Shown one piece after another: positions 1 through 6,141 of a DNA stretch of 6,706 nt. Within the stretch, counting starts at the first letter, position 1, and each line of letters opens with the position of its first letter. The notes beneath the pieces were generated by a model. That model saw nothing but the letters and a program-made list of their open reading frames with translations. It did no database searches and was not told the DNA's origin. The position numbers and the translations under genes were made by a program. This DNA is from Bacteroidetes bacterium CG23_combo_of_CG06-09_8_20_14_all_32_9 (lineage in GTDB: Bacteria; Bacteroidota; Bacteroidia; Bacteroidales; GWA2-32-17). The stretch is taken from positions 1-6,706 of the forward strand of contig PCSS01000095.1 of NCBI GenBank assembly GCA_002771395.1, read 5' to 3'.

Positions 1-2
1 TC

Positions 3-1565
3 CCTGGGTTGTTGTTAGCACAGCAGAACAGTTTTTTACTTACACAGAACGAGAAGTTTTATGTTGATGCTTATACTGCTTCAACCGACAGTTTTTTTCA
101 CACAACGTTTAAACCGCTTGTAAAATCAACAATTTCAGGATATTCAGAAATTGATAAAAGAATTTTTAGAGATGGCAGCGATAGCATTTTTATTGCAAAG
201 AAAAAACACACGTGGTTTTGGAAAAAACTTTTAACCGAAGATTTAATTGAAGTTGAGCAAGGGAAATTTCATCTTTCAATTAATCCTGTATTAAATTTCG
301 AGTATGGAAAAGATTCTACTAATCGTTTTGCTGTAAACTCAAGAGGTCTGATTATTTTGGGTGATCTTTCTGATAAATTTTCATTTACAACCGGTGTTCT
401 TGAAACCCAGGCATTTCCCGAAAAGTATATTTCCAATTACCTGACTGCAAAAAGCGTTGTACCGGGACAGGGACGGATAAGGATTTTTAAGAAAACCGGT
501 TACGATTATTCATATTCCTTTGGAAATATTTCTTACAGTCCGTCAAAGCATTTTAATTTTCAACTTGGACACGGAAAACAATTTGTAGGTGATGGTTATC
601 GTTCACTTTTGCTCAGCGATGTACCGTTTTATTATCCTTACTTTCGCACCACAACCACTTTTAAACGAATTCAATATGTAAATTTATGGACTGCTTTTCA
701 GGAAGTAAGACCTTATGATAACCGAACTTTGGTTTACCAACGCAAGCACGGTTCTTTTACATTTCTTAATTTTCTGATTTCAAAAAAAACACAAATTGGT
801 CTTTTCGAAGCGGTTATTTTTCAAACTACCGACAGCGCAACAAATAACAAAGTGCCTGTTGATATTCTTAATCCTGTAATAGGCTATCGTACTTTGCAAT
901 ACGGATTAAGATATAAACACAATACATTAGTTGGGATTACTGCTAAAGTTGACATTGAAGAACAATTAAGCTTATATGGACAATTTGTTTTAGATGATAT
1001 AAAACGAAATAATGAACCGGGAAATTTTCATAATAGATTTGGTTATCAAGCCGGCTTGAAAATGTTGGAACCTTTTAATATTCATAATTTATTTTTATTA
1101 ACAGAGTACAATACCGTTCGACCTTTTACTTATTCAGCAACTTCCGAACATCAAAATTATTCAGCATATAACGAACCCCTTGCTCATCCATTAGGTGCAA
1201 ATTTTAAAGAACTTATTTTTTTATGTAAATATAATTTTAAAGATGCTTTTATTCAACTGAAATTTGTTTCTGCGTTTTTTGGTAATGAATCCATTCCCGG
1301 GCAGGTAGTCCCTTATGATACAACAGGTCATAATATATTTCAATCTTATTCAGGAACTATAAGCGAAAATAGTTTTAAAACCGGAAATGGAATCTCAACA
1401 AATGTTAAAAATCTAAATATTGAATGTGGAATCACCATTAATCAAAAAAACCGCTTACAATTAGTTGCAGGAGCGCATTACAGAACTTATTCCAATACTC
1501 CTAACACAAGCTATTATTACGTTGCTTTAAAAACCTCCATTTCCAATTTGTACTACGATTTTTAG
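3..1565 (+). CDS. RemB/Wzi-like outer-membrane beta-barrel protein, 5' end outside the window
   Basis: The frame is open to the left edge, so the TTG at position 9 is probably not the true start. The first residues (PGLLLAQQN) look like the end of a signal peptide with cleavage near LLA-QQ. About 520 residues are visible. Many short alternating aromatic/polar stretches of beta-strand type run to a C-terminus ending in aromatic residues (SNLYYDF), as expected for an outer-membrane barrel. The motif GHGKQFVGDGYRSLLLSD (residues about 187-204 from position 9) and the later pattern LNPVIGYR...LYGQFVLDD...FGYQAGLK resemble, from memory, Bacteroidota proteins annotated as gliding-motility protein RemB. 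The size and fold also fit capsule-assembly Wzi barrels. A surface or outer-membrane role is inferred; the exact function is not. A 317-base repeat-rich gap separates it from the next gene, so co-transcription is uncertain. Family assignment is moderately sure; a role in gliding is speculative. Confidence 0.75.
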   Translation, partial: PGLLLAQQNSFLLTQNEKFYVDAYTASTDSFFHTTFKPLVKSTISGYSEIDKRIFRDGSDSIFIAKKKHTWFWKKLLTEDLIEVEQGKFHLSINPVLNFEYGKDSTNRFAVNSRGLIILGDLSDKFSFTTGVLETQAFPEKYISNYLTAKSVVPGQGRIRIFKKTGYDYSYSFGNISYSPSKHFNFQLGHGKQFVGDGYRSLLLSDVPFYYPYFRTTTTFKRIQYVNLWTAFQEVRPYDNRTLVYQRKHGSFTFLNFLISKKTQIGLFEAVIFQTTDSATNNKVPVDILNPVIGYRTLQYGLRYKHNTLVGITAKVDIEEQLSLYGQFVLDDIKRNNEPGNFHNRFGYQAGLKMLEPFNIHNLFLLTEYNTVRPFTYSATSEHQNYSAYNEPLAHPLGANFKELIFLCKYNFKDAFIQLKFVSAFFGNESIPGQVVPYDTTGHNIFQSYSGTISENSFKTGNGISTNVKNLNIECGITINQKNRLQLVAGAHYRTYSNTPNTSYYYVALKTSISNLYYDF

Positions 1566-1613
1566 AAAAAAACTATTCACAATACATTGTATACTTCAAT
1601 CGGGGACAACTTA

Positions 1614-1662
1614 CTTATTAAAGTTGGCAGTTGGCAGTCCTGCCTATTGCCGCTTGTTAAAG
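1614..1662. repeat. Imperfect palindrome built on GGCAG, flanked by 10-bp near-direct repeats
   Basis: The left arm at 1621-1637 contains two TTGGCAG units in tandem. The right arm at 1640-1655 is its near-complement (CTGCC...TTGCC...CTT). Together they give a nested stem with only two bases between the arms. The structure is bordered by CTTATTAAAG (1614-1623) and CTTGTTAAAG (1653-1662), direct repeats with one mismatch. It lies 55 bases after the RemB-like stop, so the RNA could fold and slow or end transcription. However, the nearest T-run (1670-1674) is 15 bases beyond the stem, which is not a classical intrinsic terminator. Confidence 0.6.
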
Positions 1663-1751
1663 AAACGCATTTTTGATATTGAGCATGCCGAAATATGCCC
1701 GTTCAAAGTATAAATAACCCGGCAAAACATAAAATCTTTTATCAAAAGGGA

Positions 1752-1827
1752 ATAATTTGAGTTTTACCTTTCTTGCCTCCCCTCTCCAATTGGAGTGAGG
1801 TTATAAAGAAATAAAAACTCAAATTAT
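1752..1827. repeat. Palindromic cassette: 14-bp perfect arms around a 12-bp perfect palindrome
   Basis: The outer arms ATAATTTGAGTTTT (1752-1765) and AAAACTCAAATTAT (1814-1827) are perfect inverted complements. Near the centre is CTCCAATTGGAG (1784-1795), itself a perfect palindrome. Between them, a TTTCTT on the left can pair with an AAAGAA on the right, so most of the 76 bases can fold into one long imperfect hairpin. It ends 55 bases before the AsmA-like start codon and so would lie in its promoter or 5' leader. No T-run follows the right arm. From memory, the CTCCAATTGGAG core resembles a short repeat common between genes of Bacteroidota, but that was not checked. Confidence 0.7.
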
Positions 1828-1882
1828 AACATATAATAGTATATTTATCGTTTTTAAAGTAAATTGCAACAATATTTCAGCA

Positions 1883-4462
1883 ATGGTAAAAAAATATTTT
1901 ATACGGTTTTTTATTGGTTTTGCCTTATGTGTTTTGGTTCTGATTGGCACAGGTATAATAATTACCGTAGTTTATGGTGACAATATAAAGCAATACTTCA
2001 TTTCAAAAATAAATAATTATCTTAATATCGAAATTAAGGTTGGAAGCGTTGACTTTTCGATTTTTCAAAAGTTTCCCGATGCGTGCATTAATTTTCACAA
2101 TGTAGTTGCAATGTCAGCTACAGGCTTTGAAAAAAAAGAATTTAAAAAAATAAATACCGATACGTTTCTTATTTCCAAAGATGTTTATTTGCAATTTAAT
2201 ATTTTCGATGTTTTCAACAAAAAGTACAATATTAAAGCCATTCATATTGACGATGGATACGCCACAATATTAATTGATACTAAAGGTGGCGACAATTATC
2301 ATTTCTGGAAAAAGACTGAAGACAGCGACACAACTGCTTTTAAACTCAATTTAAGAGATGTAAGACTTTCGCATTTTGCAATTCATTTTTACAATAAAGC
2401 TCAAAACCTTGAGGTTAAATGCTCCACTCCCGATTTTTCGGTTTCGGGTAAATTTAATGACGAAAAATACGAATTGAAAACTTACGGAGATTTGAAAATC
2501 ATCAAATTTACTGTTGATAAAGTAAATTATATTAAGTCCGATGCAATTTCGTTAAAACTGAAATTTGATGTAAACAACAACAAATTTACAGTAAAAAGTG
2601 GCAGAATTACTCTTAATAATCTCGCTTTTGATATTTTTGGCGGTTATTCTTATTCCGGCAATAAAATTGATTTGCAAATAAAAGGTAAAGACATTGACAT
2701 CGGCTCGTTTTTATCTGCTTTACCCGAAAATGTTCAACAAAATTTTCAGGGATTTTCAAGCAGCGGAACTTTTTACTTTAATACCAAAATAAAAGGCGAA
2801 ATAAACTACGAAAAAACTCCTGTAATAACCTCTGCATTTGGTATAGAGCATGCCACTATTGAACAAAAGAAGTCGGGAGTGAAATTAAATAATGTTTTTG
2901 CAAAAGGTAGTTTTTCAAATGGCGATAAACACAGTGCACAAACCTCCTGTTTAAGTCTCGATACAATTTTTGCAACCTTTAATAAAAGCAAATTTTCTGG
3001 CAATTATTCGGTTAAAAATTTTGCAAATCCACATATAGAGCTAAAAATTACCGGTGATTTTGAATTATCTCAAATAAAAGATTTTTTTAGCATAGATACT
3101 TTAAAAATAATTGATGGAAAAATGACTGCCGATTTTTCTTTTTCGGGAAATGTTTCGGGCCTTTCCAGAATTACAGCCGCCGATTACCGCAAAGCACACA
3201 CACAGGGAAATGCTATACTTAAGAATGCAAAAATGCAATTTGCCGGAAGTAATAACGAGTTTACTGATATTAATGCAGGATTTACATTTCATAACAATGA
3301 TATACGAATTGACAGTCTTTCGTTTTTAATGAACAAACACGATTTTACTATTTCGGGATATTTTAATAACCTGCTCGCTTATTTTATGCTTAATAACGAA
3401 CCTCTTGAAATTGAAGCCCGCATCCATTCAAAATATATTGACCTTAAAAAACTTCTGTCATCAACTGATGAAAATGGAAGTTCAGGAATTGTTCTGCCTC
3501 AGAATATTAAATTAGCCGCTAATATTTTTGTTGATAATCTTGATTACGGAAAATTTTCGGCAAAACAAGCATCAGGCTTTATCGAAATAAACGACAATAC
3601 ATTAACTTTTACTTCTGTTGTTCTCGATGCTTTAAGCGGAACTATTCGTACCGACGGTGCATTACGAATAACACCACAAAAAAATGTCATTTTACAGGCC
3701 ACATCTATTCTTAAAAACATTAATATTAATCAATTGTTTTATGCTTTCGGGAATTTTGGACAAACATTTATTCTTGACAAACATTTAAAAGGGCTTGTAA
3801 ATGCCAATATTACAGTGTCTTCGGAATGGAATAACAAATTAGAACTTGACCAGGAGAAACTTATTGCAACTTGCTCGATGCAAATAAATAATGGCGAACT
3901 AATAAATTTTGAACCAATGTTCCAACTCTCCAAATATATCGCCCTTGATGAACTTAAACACATTAAATTTGCAAGTTTAACTAACGAAATTCTAATTAAA
4001 AACAGAAAAGTTATTATACCTCACATGTTAATAAATTCGTCAGCTTTTAATATCGAAATAAGCGGCGAACATACTTTTGATAATGTTATTGATTACAAAT
4101 TAAAAGTTTTGCTTTCTGAAGTGTTATCTAACAAAGCAAAAAAAACTAAAAAAGAGAATGAAGAGTTCGGTTACATAGAAGATGATGGTTTGGGATATAC
4201 AAGTCTTTTTCTGTCAATAAAAGGGACCGTTGACGATTACAAAATTTCTTACGATACTAAAATGGTAAAAGAGCATATTAAAGAAAATATGAAAAATGAA
4301 AAAGAAAATCTGAAAAAAATTCTTAATGAAGAGTTTGGATGGTTTAAAAATGATACTGCATTAGCCAAAAAGAAACAAAAACAGGAAGAACTTAAAAAAC
4401 CGCAGTTTATGATTCAGTGGGATGAAGATGCCCCCGAAGAAGACCAAAGCGATAAGAAATAA
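1883..4462 (+). CDS. AsmA-like envelope protein
   Basis: This is an 859-residue protein with one N-terminal membrane segment (residues about 7-31, FIRFFIGFALCVLVLIGTG and on) preceded by KK, so the rest is expected to lie in the periplasm. It then reads as a long succession of amphipathic beta-strands. An early segment (KINNYLNIEIKVGSVDFSIF) is typical of the AsmA N-terminus. The conserved C-terminal part comprises NNGELINFEPM (about 669), INSSAFNIEISGEHTFDN (about 715-732) and EDDGLGYTSLFLSIKGT (about 766-782). The last 65 or so residues are a highly charged Lys/Glu tail. AsmA-family proteins are known or thought to bridge the envelope for lipid transport or to affect outer-membrane assembly; the substrate here cannot be told. 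The ATG at 1883 is chosen because the membrane segment follows it directly. It is flanked on both sides by palindromic cassettes, and the downstream one begins on the last base of its stop codon. Confidence 0.9.
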   Translation: MVKKYFIRFFIGFALCVLVLIGTGIIITVVYGDNIKQYFISKINNYLNIEIKVGSVDFSIFQKFPDACINFHNVVAMSATGFEKKEFKKINTDTFLISKDVYLQFNIFDVFNKKYNIKAIHIDDGYATILIDTKGGDNYHFWKKTEDSDTTAFKLNLRDVRLSHFAIHFYNKAQNLEVKCSTPDFSVSGKFNDEKYELKTYGDLKIIKFTVDKVNYIKSDAISLKLKFDVNNNKFTVKSGRITLNNLAFDIFGGYSYSGNKIDLQIKGKDIDIGSFLSALPENVQQNFQGFSSSGTFYFNTKIKGEINYEKTPVITSAFGIEHATIEQKKSGVKLNNVFAKGSFSNGDKHSAQTSCLSLDTIFATFNKSKFSGNYSVKNFANPHIELKITGDFELSQIKDFFSIDTLKIIDGKMTADFSFSGNVSGLSRITAADYRKAHTQGNAILKNAKMQFAGSNNEFTDINAGFTFHNNDIRIDSLSFLMNKHDFTISGYFNNLLAYFMLNNEPLEIEARIHSKYIDLKKLLSSTDENGSSGIVLPQNIKLAANIFVDNLDYGKFSAKQASGFIEINDNTLTFTSVVLDALSGTIRTDGALRITPQKNVILQATSILKNININQLFYAFGNFGQTFILDKHLKGLVNANITVSSEWNNKLELDQEKLIATCSMQINNGELINFEPMFQLSKYIALDELKHIKFASLTNEILIKNRKVIIPHMLINSSAFNIEISGEHTFDNVIDYKLKVLLSEVLSNKAKKTKKENEEFGYIEDDGLGYTSLFLSIKGTVDDYKISYDTKMVKEHIKENMKNEKENLKKILNEEFGWFKNDTALAKKKQKQEELKKPQFMIQWDEDAPEEDQSDKK

Positions 4463-4627
4463 TTTGTTACTATTCAGCCCCTGTTCTTCTTAGCCACAGA
4501 TTTAAAAAAATTGTTTCATTGTTAAATTGTTCCATTGTTGAAAAATAAAAAGTATAGCAATGAAGCAATATAACAATGAAACAATGAAGCAATTTATCTT
4601 TACTTTTGCTGCTGAATAGTAACAAAT
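4462..4627. repeat. Palindromic cassette 1: 17-bp perfect outer arms with an inner CAATGAA-type inverted repeat
   Basis: The outer arms ATTTGTTACTATTCAGC (4462-4478) and GCTGAATAGTAACAAAT (4611-4627) are perfect inverted complements. Inside, 4510-4539 and 4556-4585 form a second 30-bp inverted repeat with 26 matches, made of irregular tandem ATTGTT/CAATGAA units that can also pair in a shifted register (4582-4595 with the left side). A short TTAGCCACAGATTT segment lies at 4490-4503. The structure starts on the final base of the AsmA-like stop codon, so it would be the first thing in the 3' end of that mRNA. A role as a transcript-ending or stabilising hairpin is possible; an origin as a non-autonomous mobile element is also possible. 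Neither is shown by the sequence. Confidence 0.85.
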
Positions 4628-4782
4628 ATTGTTACTGTTCGGGTACTAATGAAAAAACTTAAAAAACTTGCCACTAAGGCACAAAGTCACAAAGAAACAC
4701 GAAGAAATCTTTGTGAAACTTAGTGTCTTGGTGTCTTTGTGGCAAAAATAATCATGCAACCCGAACAGTAACCAAATATTTG
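4622..4782. repeat. Palindromic cassette 2: arms related to cassette 1, with an inner AAGNCAC 8-base repeat
   Basis: The arms GTTACTGTTCGGGT (4631-4644) and ACCCGAACAGTAAC (4759-4772) are perfect complements. Allowing a 2-base gap, pairing extends outward through CAAATATT (4623-4630) against the palindrome CAAATATTTG (4773-4782). Inside, 4668-4694 and 4719-4745 form a 27-bp inverted repeat with 22 matches. Each arm is TTGCCAC followed by AAG-N-CAC units repeating every 8 bases. A further TCACAAAG/CTTTGTGA pair (4687-4694, 4709-4716) allows an alternative inner fold. From memory, this CACAAAG-type sequence is widespread between genes of Bacteroidota and relatives. Its right edge is 30 bases before the YhbP-family start, so it must overlap that gene's promoter or leader. 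Confidence 0.85.
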
Positions 4783-4812
4783 ACATTAAGTACAAGCAAT
4801 AGATAGTAAAGT

Positions 4813-5247
4813 ATGTTTTTATTACCCGAAAAAAGAATAGTTGATTTTATAAAAAAGCACCACGTGCTAACACTTGCCACAAAATCTGAAAACGGAGTTT
4901 GGTGTGCAAACTGTTTTTACGCTTATATTGAAGAAGAGAATTGTTTGGCTTTTACTTCAGATATTGAAACCCGCCATATATGCGAAGCCATTAAATATCC
5001 TTTAGTGGCAGGCTCTATCGTTTTGGAAACAAGTGTGGTGGGAAAAATACAAGGAATACAGTTTCTAGGGATACTTTCAAAGCCCGAAAATGAAAAACTC
5101 AGCAAAGTAAAGCAACGCTATCTTTTACGTTTTCCTATAGCAACTTTAATGGATACAACTCTGTGGACACTTGAGCTAACTCACATTAAAATGACTGATA
5201 ACAGGTTGAGGTTTGGAAAGAAATTGATTTGGAATAAAGAGAGTTGA
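4813..5247 (+). CDS. yhbP: YhbP-family (UPF0306) protein with pyridoxamine-phosphate-oxidase-like fold
   Basis: This 144-residue protein matches the usual YhbP length (about 145-150) from end to end. Landmarks recalled from E. coli YhbP appear in order: HHVLTLAT (16-23), WCANCFY (30-36), TRH (53-55), VAG (65-67), IQGIQFLG (79-86), RFPIA (106-110), then W118...IKMTDNRLRFGKKLIW (125-140). The family has a split-barrel flavin-binding-type fold like pyridoxamine 5'-phosphate oxidases; it is cytoplasmic, with no firmly established reaction. No signal peptide or membrane segment is seen. The ATG at 4813 gives the expected N-terminus. It follows two palindromic cassettes and stands alone, with a broken ORF6N gene 46 bases downstream. 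Family confidence is high; flavin binding is inferred from the fold. Confidence 0.88.
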   Translation: MFLLPEKRIVDFIKKHHVLTLATKSENGVWCANCFYAYIEEENCLAFTSDIETRHICEAIKYPLVAGSIVLETSVVGKIQGIQFLGILSKPENEKLSKVKQRYLLRFPIATLMDTTLWTLELTHIKMTDNRLRFGKKLIWNKES

Positions 5248-5293
5248 GTTTGGTAAAGGAATTGACAAAGTTTTAATTAAACATTCAACAACT

Positions 5294-5812
5294 ATGCAAT
5301 TACAGAGCATTTAAAGTAAAATTTATGAGGTCCGGCGACACAAAGTAATGCTGGACTTTGACCTTGCAAAATTATACGAAGTGCCAACAAAAGCCCTGAA
5401 ACAGGCAGTAAGAAGGAATATAGAGAGCTTCCCTGATGACTTCATGTTTGAACTGTCCAAAGTTGAGGTTAACATATTGATAGGACAGTATAAGGTCACA
5501 AATTGTGACCTTTGACTGGCCATCAATCACATACACCCCCTTTGCCTTTACAGAGCAAGGCGTAGCAATGCTTTCCAGTGTTCTGAAAAGTAAAAAGCCG
5601 TTGAAGTAAACATTTCAATAATGAGAGCCTTTGTAATGATAAGGCAGTACGCACTTACTTACTCAGAACTTGCCGGGAAAATCAAAGAACTGGAACAGAA
5701 ATACGATAAACAGTTTGCCGATGTTTACGAAGCTATGGATTTCCTCATCGGCGAAAAACAAAAACAGATAGACTTTGAGAAAAGAAAAAAGATAGGGTTT
5801 AAAAAGGAATAA
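5294..5812 (+). pseudogene. ORF6N-domain protein gene, broken by a stop codon and two frameshifts
   Basis: Three pieces join into one ORF6N-type protein of about 172 residues. From ATG 5294: MQLQSI, an in-frame TAA at 5312-5314, then [20 protein letters not shown] and on through [17 protein letters not shown] to a TGA at 5513-5515. The reading then shifts frame to WPSITYTPFAFTEQGVAML and on to a TAA at 5607. From GTA 5606 the first frame resumes with VNISIMRAFVMIRQYALTY and a charged coiled-coil-like end, ...FEKRKKIGFKKE. The likely lesions are CAA to TAA at 5312, one extra T in the T-run at 5511-5513, and one lost G near 5606. ORF6N is a DNA-binding-type N-terminal domain found with KilA-N and Bro proteins in phages, plasmids and bacterial mobile DNA. 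Open stretches inside, such as the one from ATG 5621, are fragments and not genes. Sequencing error could explain the two indels but less easily the stop codon. Confidence 0.88.
5486..5518. repeat. 33-bp palindrome at the first frameshift of the ORF6N pseudogene
   Basis: AAGGTCACAA (5492-5501) and TTGTGACCTT (5503-5512) are perfect complements around a single A. A symmetric 2-base bulge then leads to CAGT (5486-5489) pairing with ACTG (5515-5518). The proposed T insertion and the resulting TGA stop lie on its right shoulder. Such a tight palindrome could promote slippage, or could be a binding site unrelated to the gene. Confidence 0.6.
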
Positions 5813-5813
5813 C

Positions 5814-5850
5814 AAAGCCCTTCAGTACGATGTTCTGAAAGGCTTTATTT
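5814..5850 (+). terminator. Intrinsic terminator of the ORF6N pseudogene
   Basis: AAAGCCCTTCAG (5814-5825) pairs with CTGAAAGGCTTT (5835-5846), a 12-bp stem with one C/A mismatch and a 9-base loop, followed by T-rich TTTATTT. It begins one base after the pseudogene's TAA, as expected for that gene's own terminator. An A-rich stretch on its left side means it might also work weakly from the minus strand, after the tRNA remnant. Confidence 0.8.
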
Positions 5851-5917
5851 ATAAGTAGCGAGAGAGAGGCTTGAACTCCCGACCTCATGATTATGAATCG
5901 TGCTATCTACTACTTAT
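5851..5917. repeat. 8-bp inverted repeat enclosing the tRNA fragment
   Basis: ATAAGTAG (5851-5858) and CTACTTAT (5910-5917) are perfect complements placed just outside the anticodon and T arms of the tRNA remnant. On the minus strand they would close the fragment into a tRNA-like shape with a substitute acceptor stem but no D arm. An 8-bp match over this distance can arise by chance. Confidence 0.45.
5856..5907 (-). tRNA. Partial tRNA-Met(CAT): 3' fragment lacking the 5' half
   Basis: Read on the minus strand, the elements run in order: anticodon stem CACGA, loop TTCATAA with anticodon CAT, stem TCATG, a five-base variable loop AGGTC, and T arm GGGAG-TTCAAGC-CTCTC. The acceptor 3' strand TCTCGCT and discriminator A then follow. 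No CCA is encoded. The anticodon stem has one mismatch (a C where T would make it perfect; + strand G at 5900). The matching acceptor 5' strand AGCGAGA and a proper D arm are absent upstream, where T9SS-tail coding sequence begins instead. This is therefore a remnant and probably non-functional. Anticodon and shape fit elongator tRNA-Met; a lysidine-modified tRNA-Ile cannot be excluded. tRNA 3' halves of this extent are classic leftovers at attachment sites of integrating elements. Confidence 0.7.
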
Positions 5918-6130
5918 CATAACGATTTGGTTGAAATTGTTTTTCCTCTGATTTTAAAATTAGAATCCTTTAATTTATATAACGCAACTGGCCAATGTGT
6001 ATATAATTCCACAAACATCAAAGGGAATAAAATAGTTATCTCCAAAAATATTCTATCTAAGGGTATATATATTTATCAATTATTATTTGATACAGGTATT
6101 GAATTGAAAAATAAGTTATTAATCAATTAA
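5900..6130 (+). pseudogene. C-terminal remnant of a T9SS-secreted protein (sorting domain), 5' truncated
   Basis: The frame opens only after a TGA at 5894-5896 and has no plausible start: the GTG at 5900 lies inside the tRNA fragment. The recognisable protein begins near 5915 (YHNDLVEIVFPLIL). The pattern that follows, FNLYNATGQCVYN...ISKNILSKGIYIYQL...GIELKNKLLIN, is the typical type A T9SS C-terminal sorting domain: a strand, an LYNATGQ-like turn, a (L)SKGIYIYQL strand and a closing K.LI strand. Such domains guide secreted proteins through the type IX system and are attached to much larger cargo, so the bulk of the gene is missing. The truncation coincides with the tRNA remnant. The stop is 11 bases before the next secreted gene, which suggests the original cargo gene and the C25 gene were adjacent and perhaps co-transcribed. 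Domain type is fairly sure; the lost cargo is unknown. Confidence 0.75.
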
Positions 6131-6141
6131 ACCTTACAATT

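Noticed and set aside
1621..1674. The GGCAG hairpin as an intrinsic terminator of the RemB-like gene
   Set aside because: The stem is imperfect with a very short loop, and the T-run is about 15 bases away from it.
1840..1847. TATATTTA as a Bacteroidota -7 element for the AsmA-like gene
   Set aside because: It is close to TAnnTTTG, but no TTG-type -33 element lies about 19-25 bases upstream, and such matches are expected by chance in AT-rich DNA.
2806..3963. Minus-strand open frames of 60-75 codons inside the AsmA-like gene
   Set aside because: They lie wholly within a well-supported + strand gene, have no recognisable domains and are typical chance frames.
4462..4782. A CRISPR array
   Set aside because: The repeats are inverted and nested, of differing sequence, with no regular spacers and no cas genes in the window.
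4779..4808. A promoter for yhbP (TTTGACA at 4779-4785)
   Set aside because: The -33-like element has no acceptable TAnnTTTG at the right distance; the candidate TAGATAGT matches too poorly.
4923..5526. Minus-strand open frames opposite yhbP and the ORF6N pseudogene
   Set aside because: The + strand matches known families throughout these stretches, so the opposite frames are shadows.
5621..5812. A stand-alone 63-residue gene starting at ATG 5621
   Set aside because: Its sequence is the C-terminal third of the ORF6N protein and the ATG is an internal methionine of the family (SIMRAFVMIRQYA).
5900..6130. An intact 76-residue small protein starting at GTG 5900
   Set aside because: The start lies inside the tRNA fragment and the protein is only the tail of a T9SS sorting domain, so it is better read as a truncated remnant.
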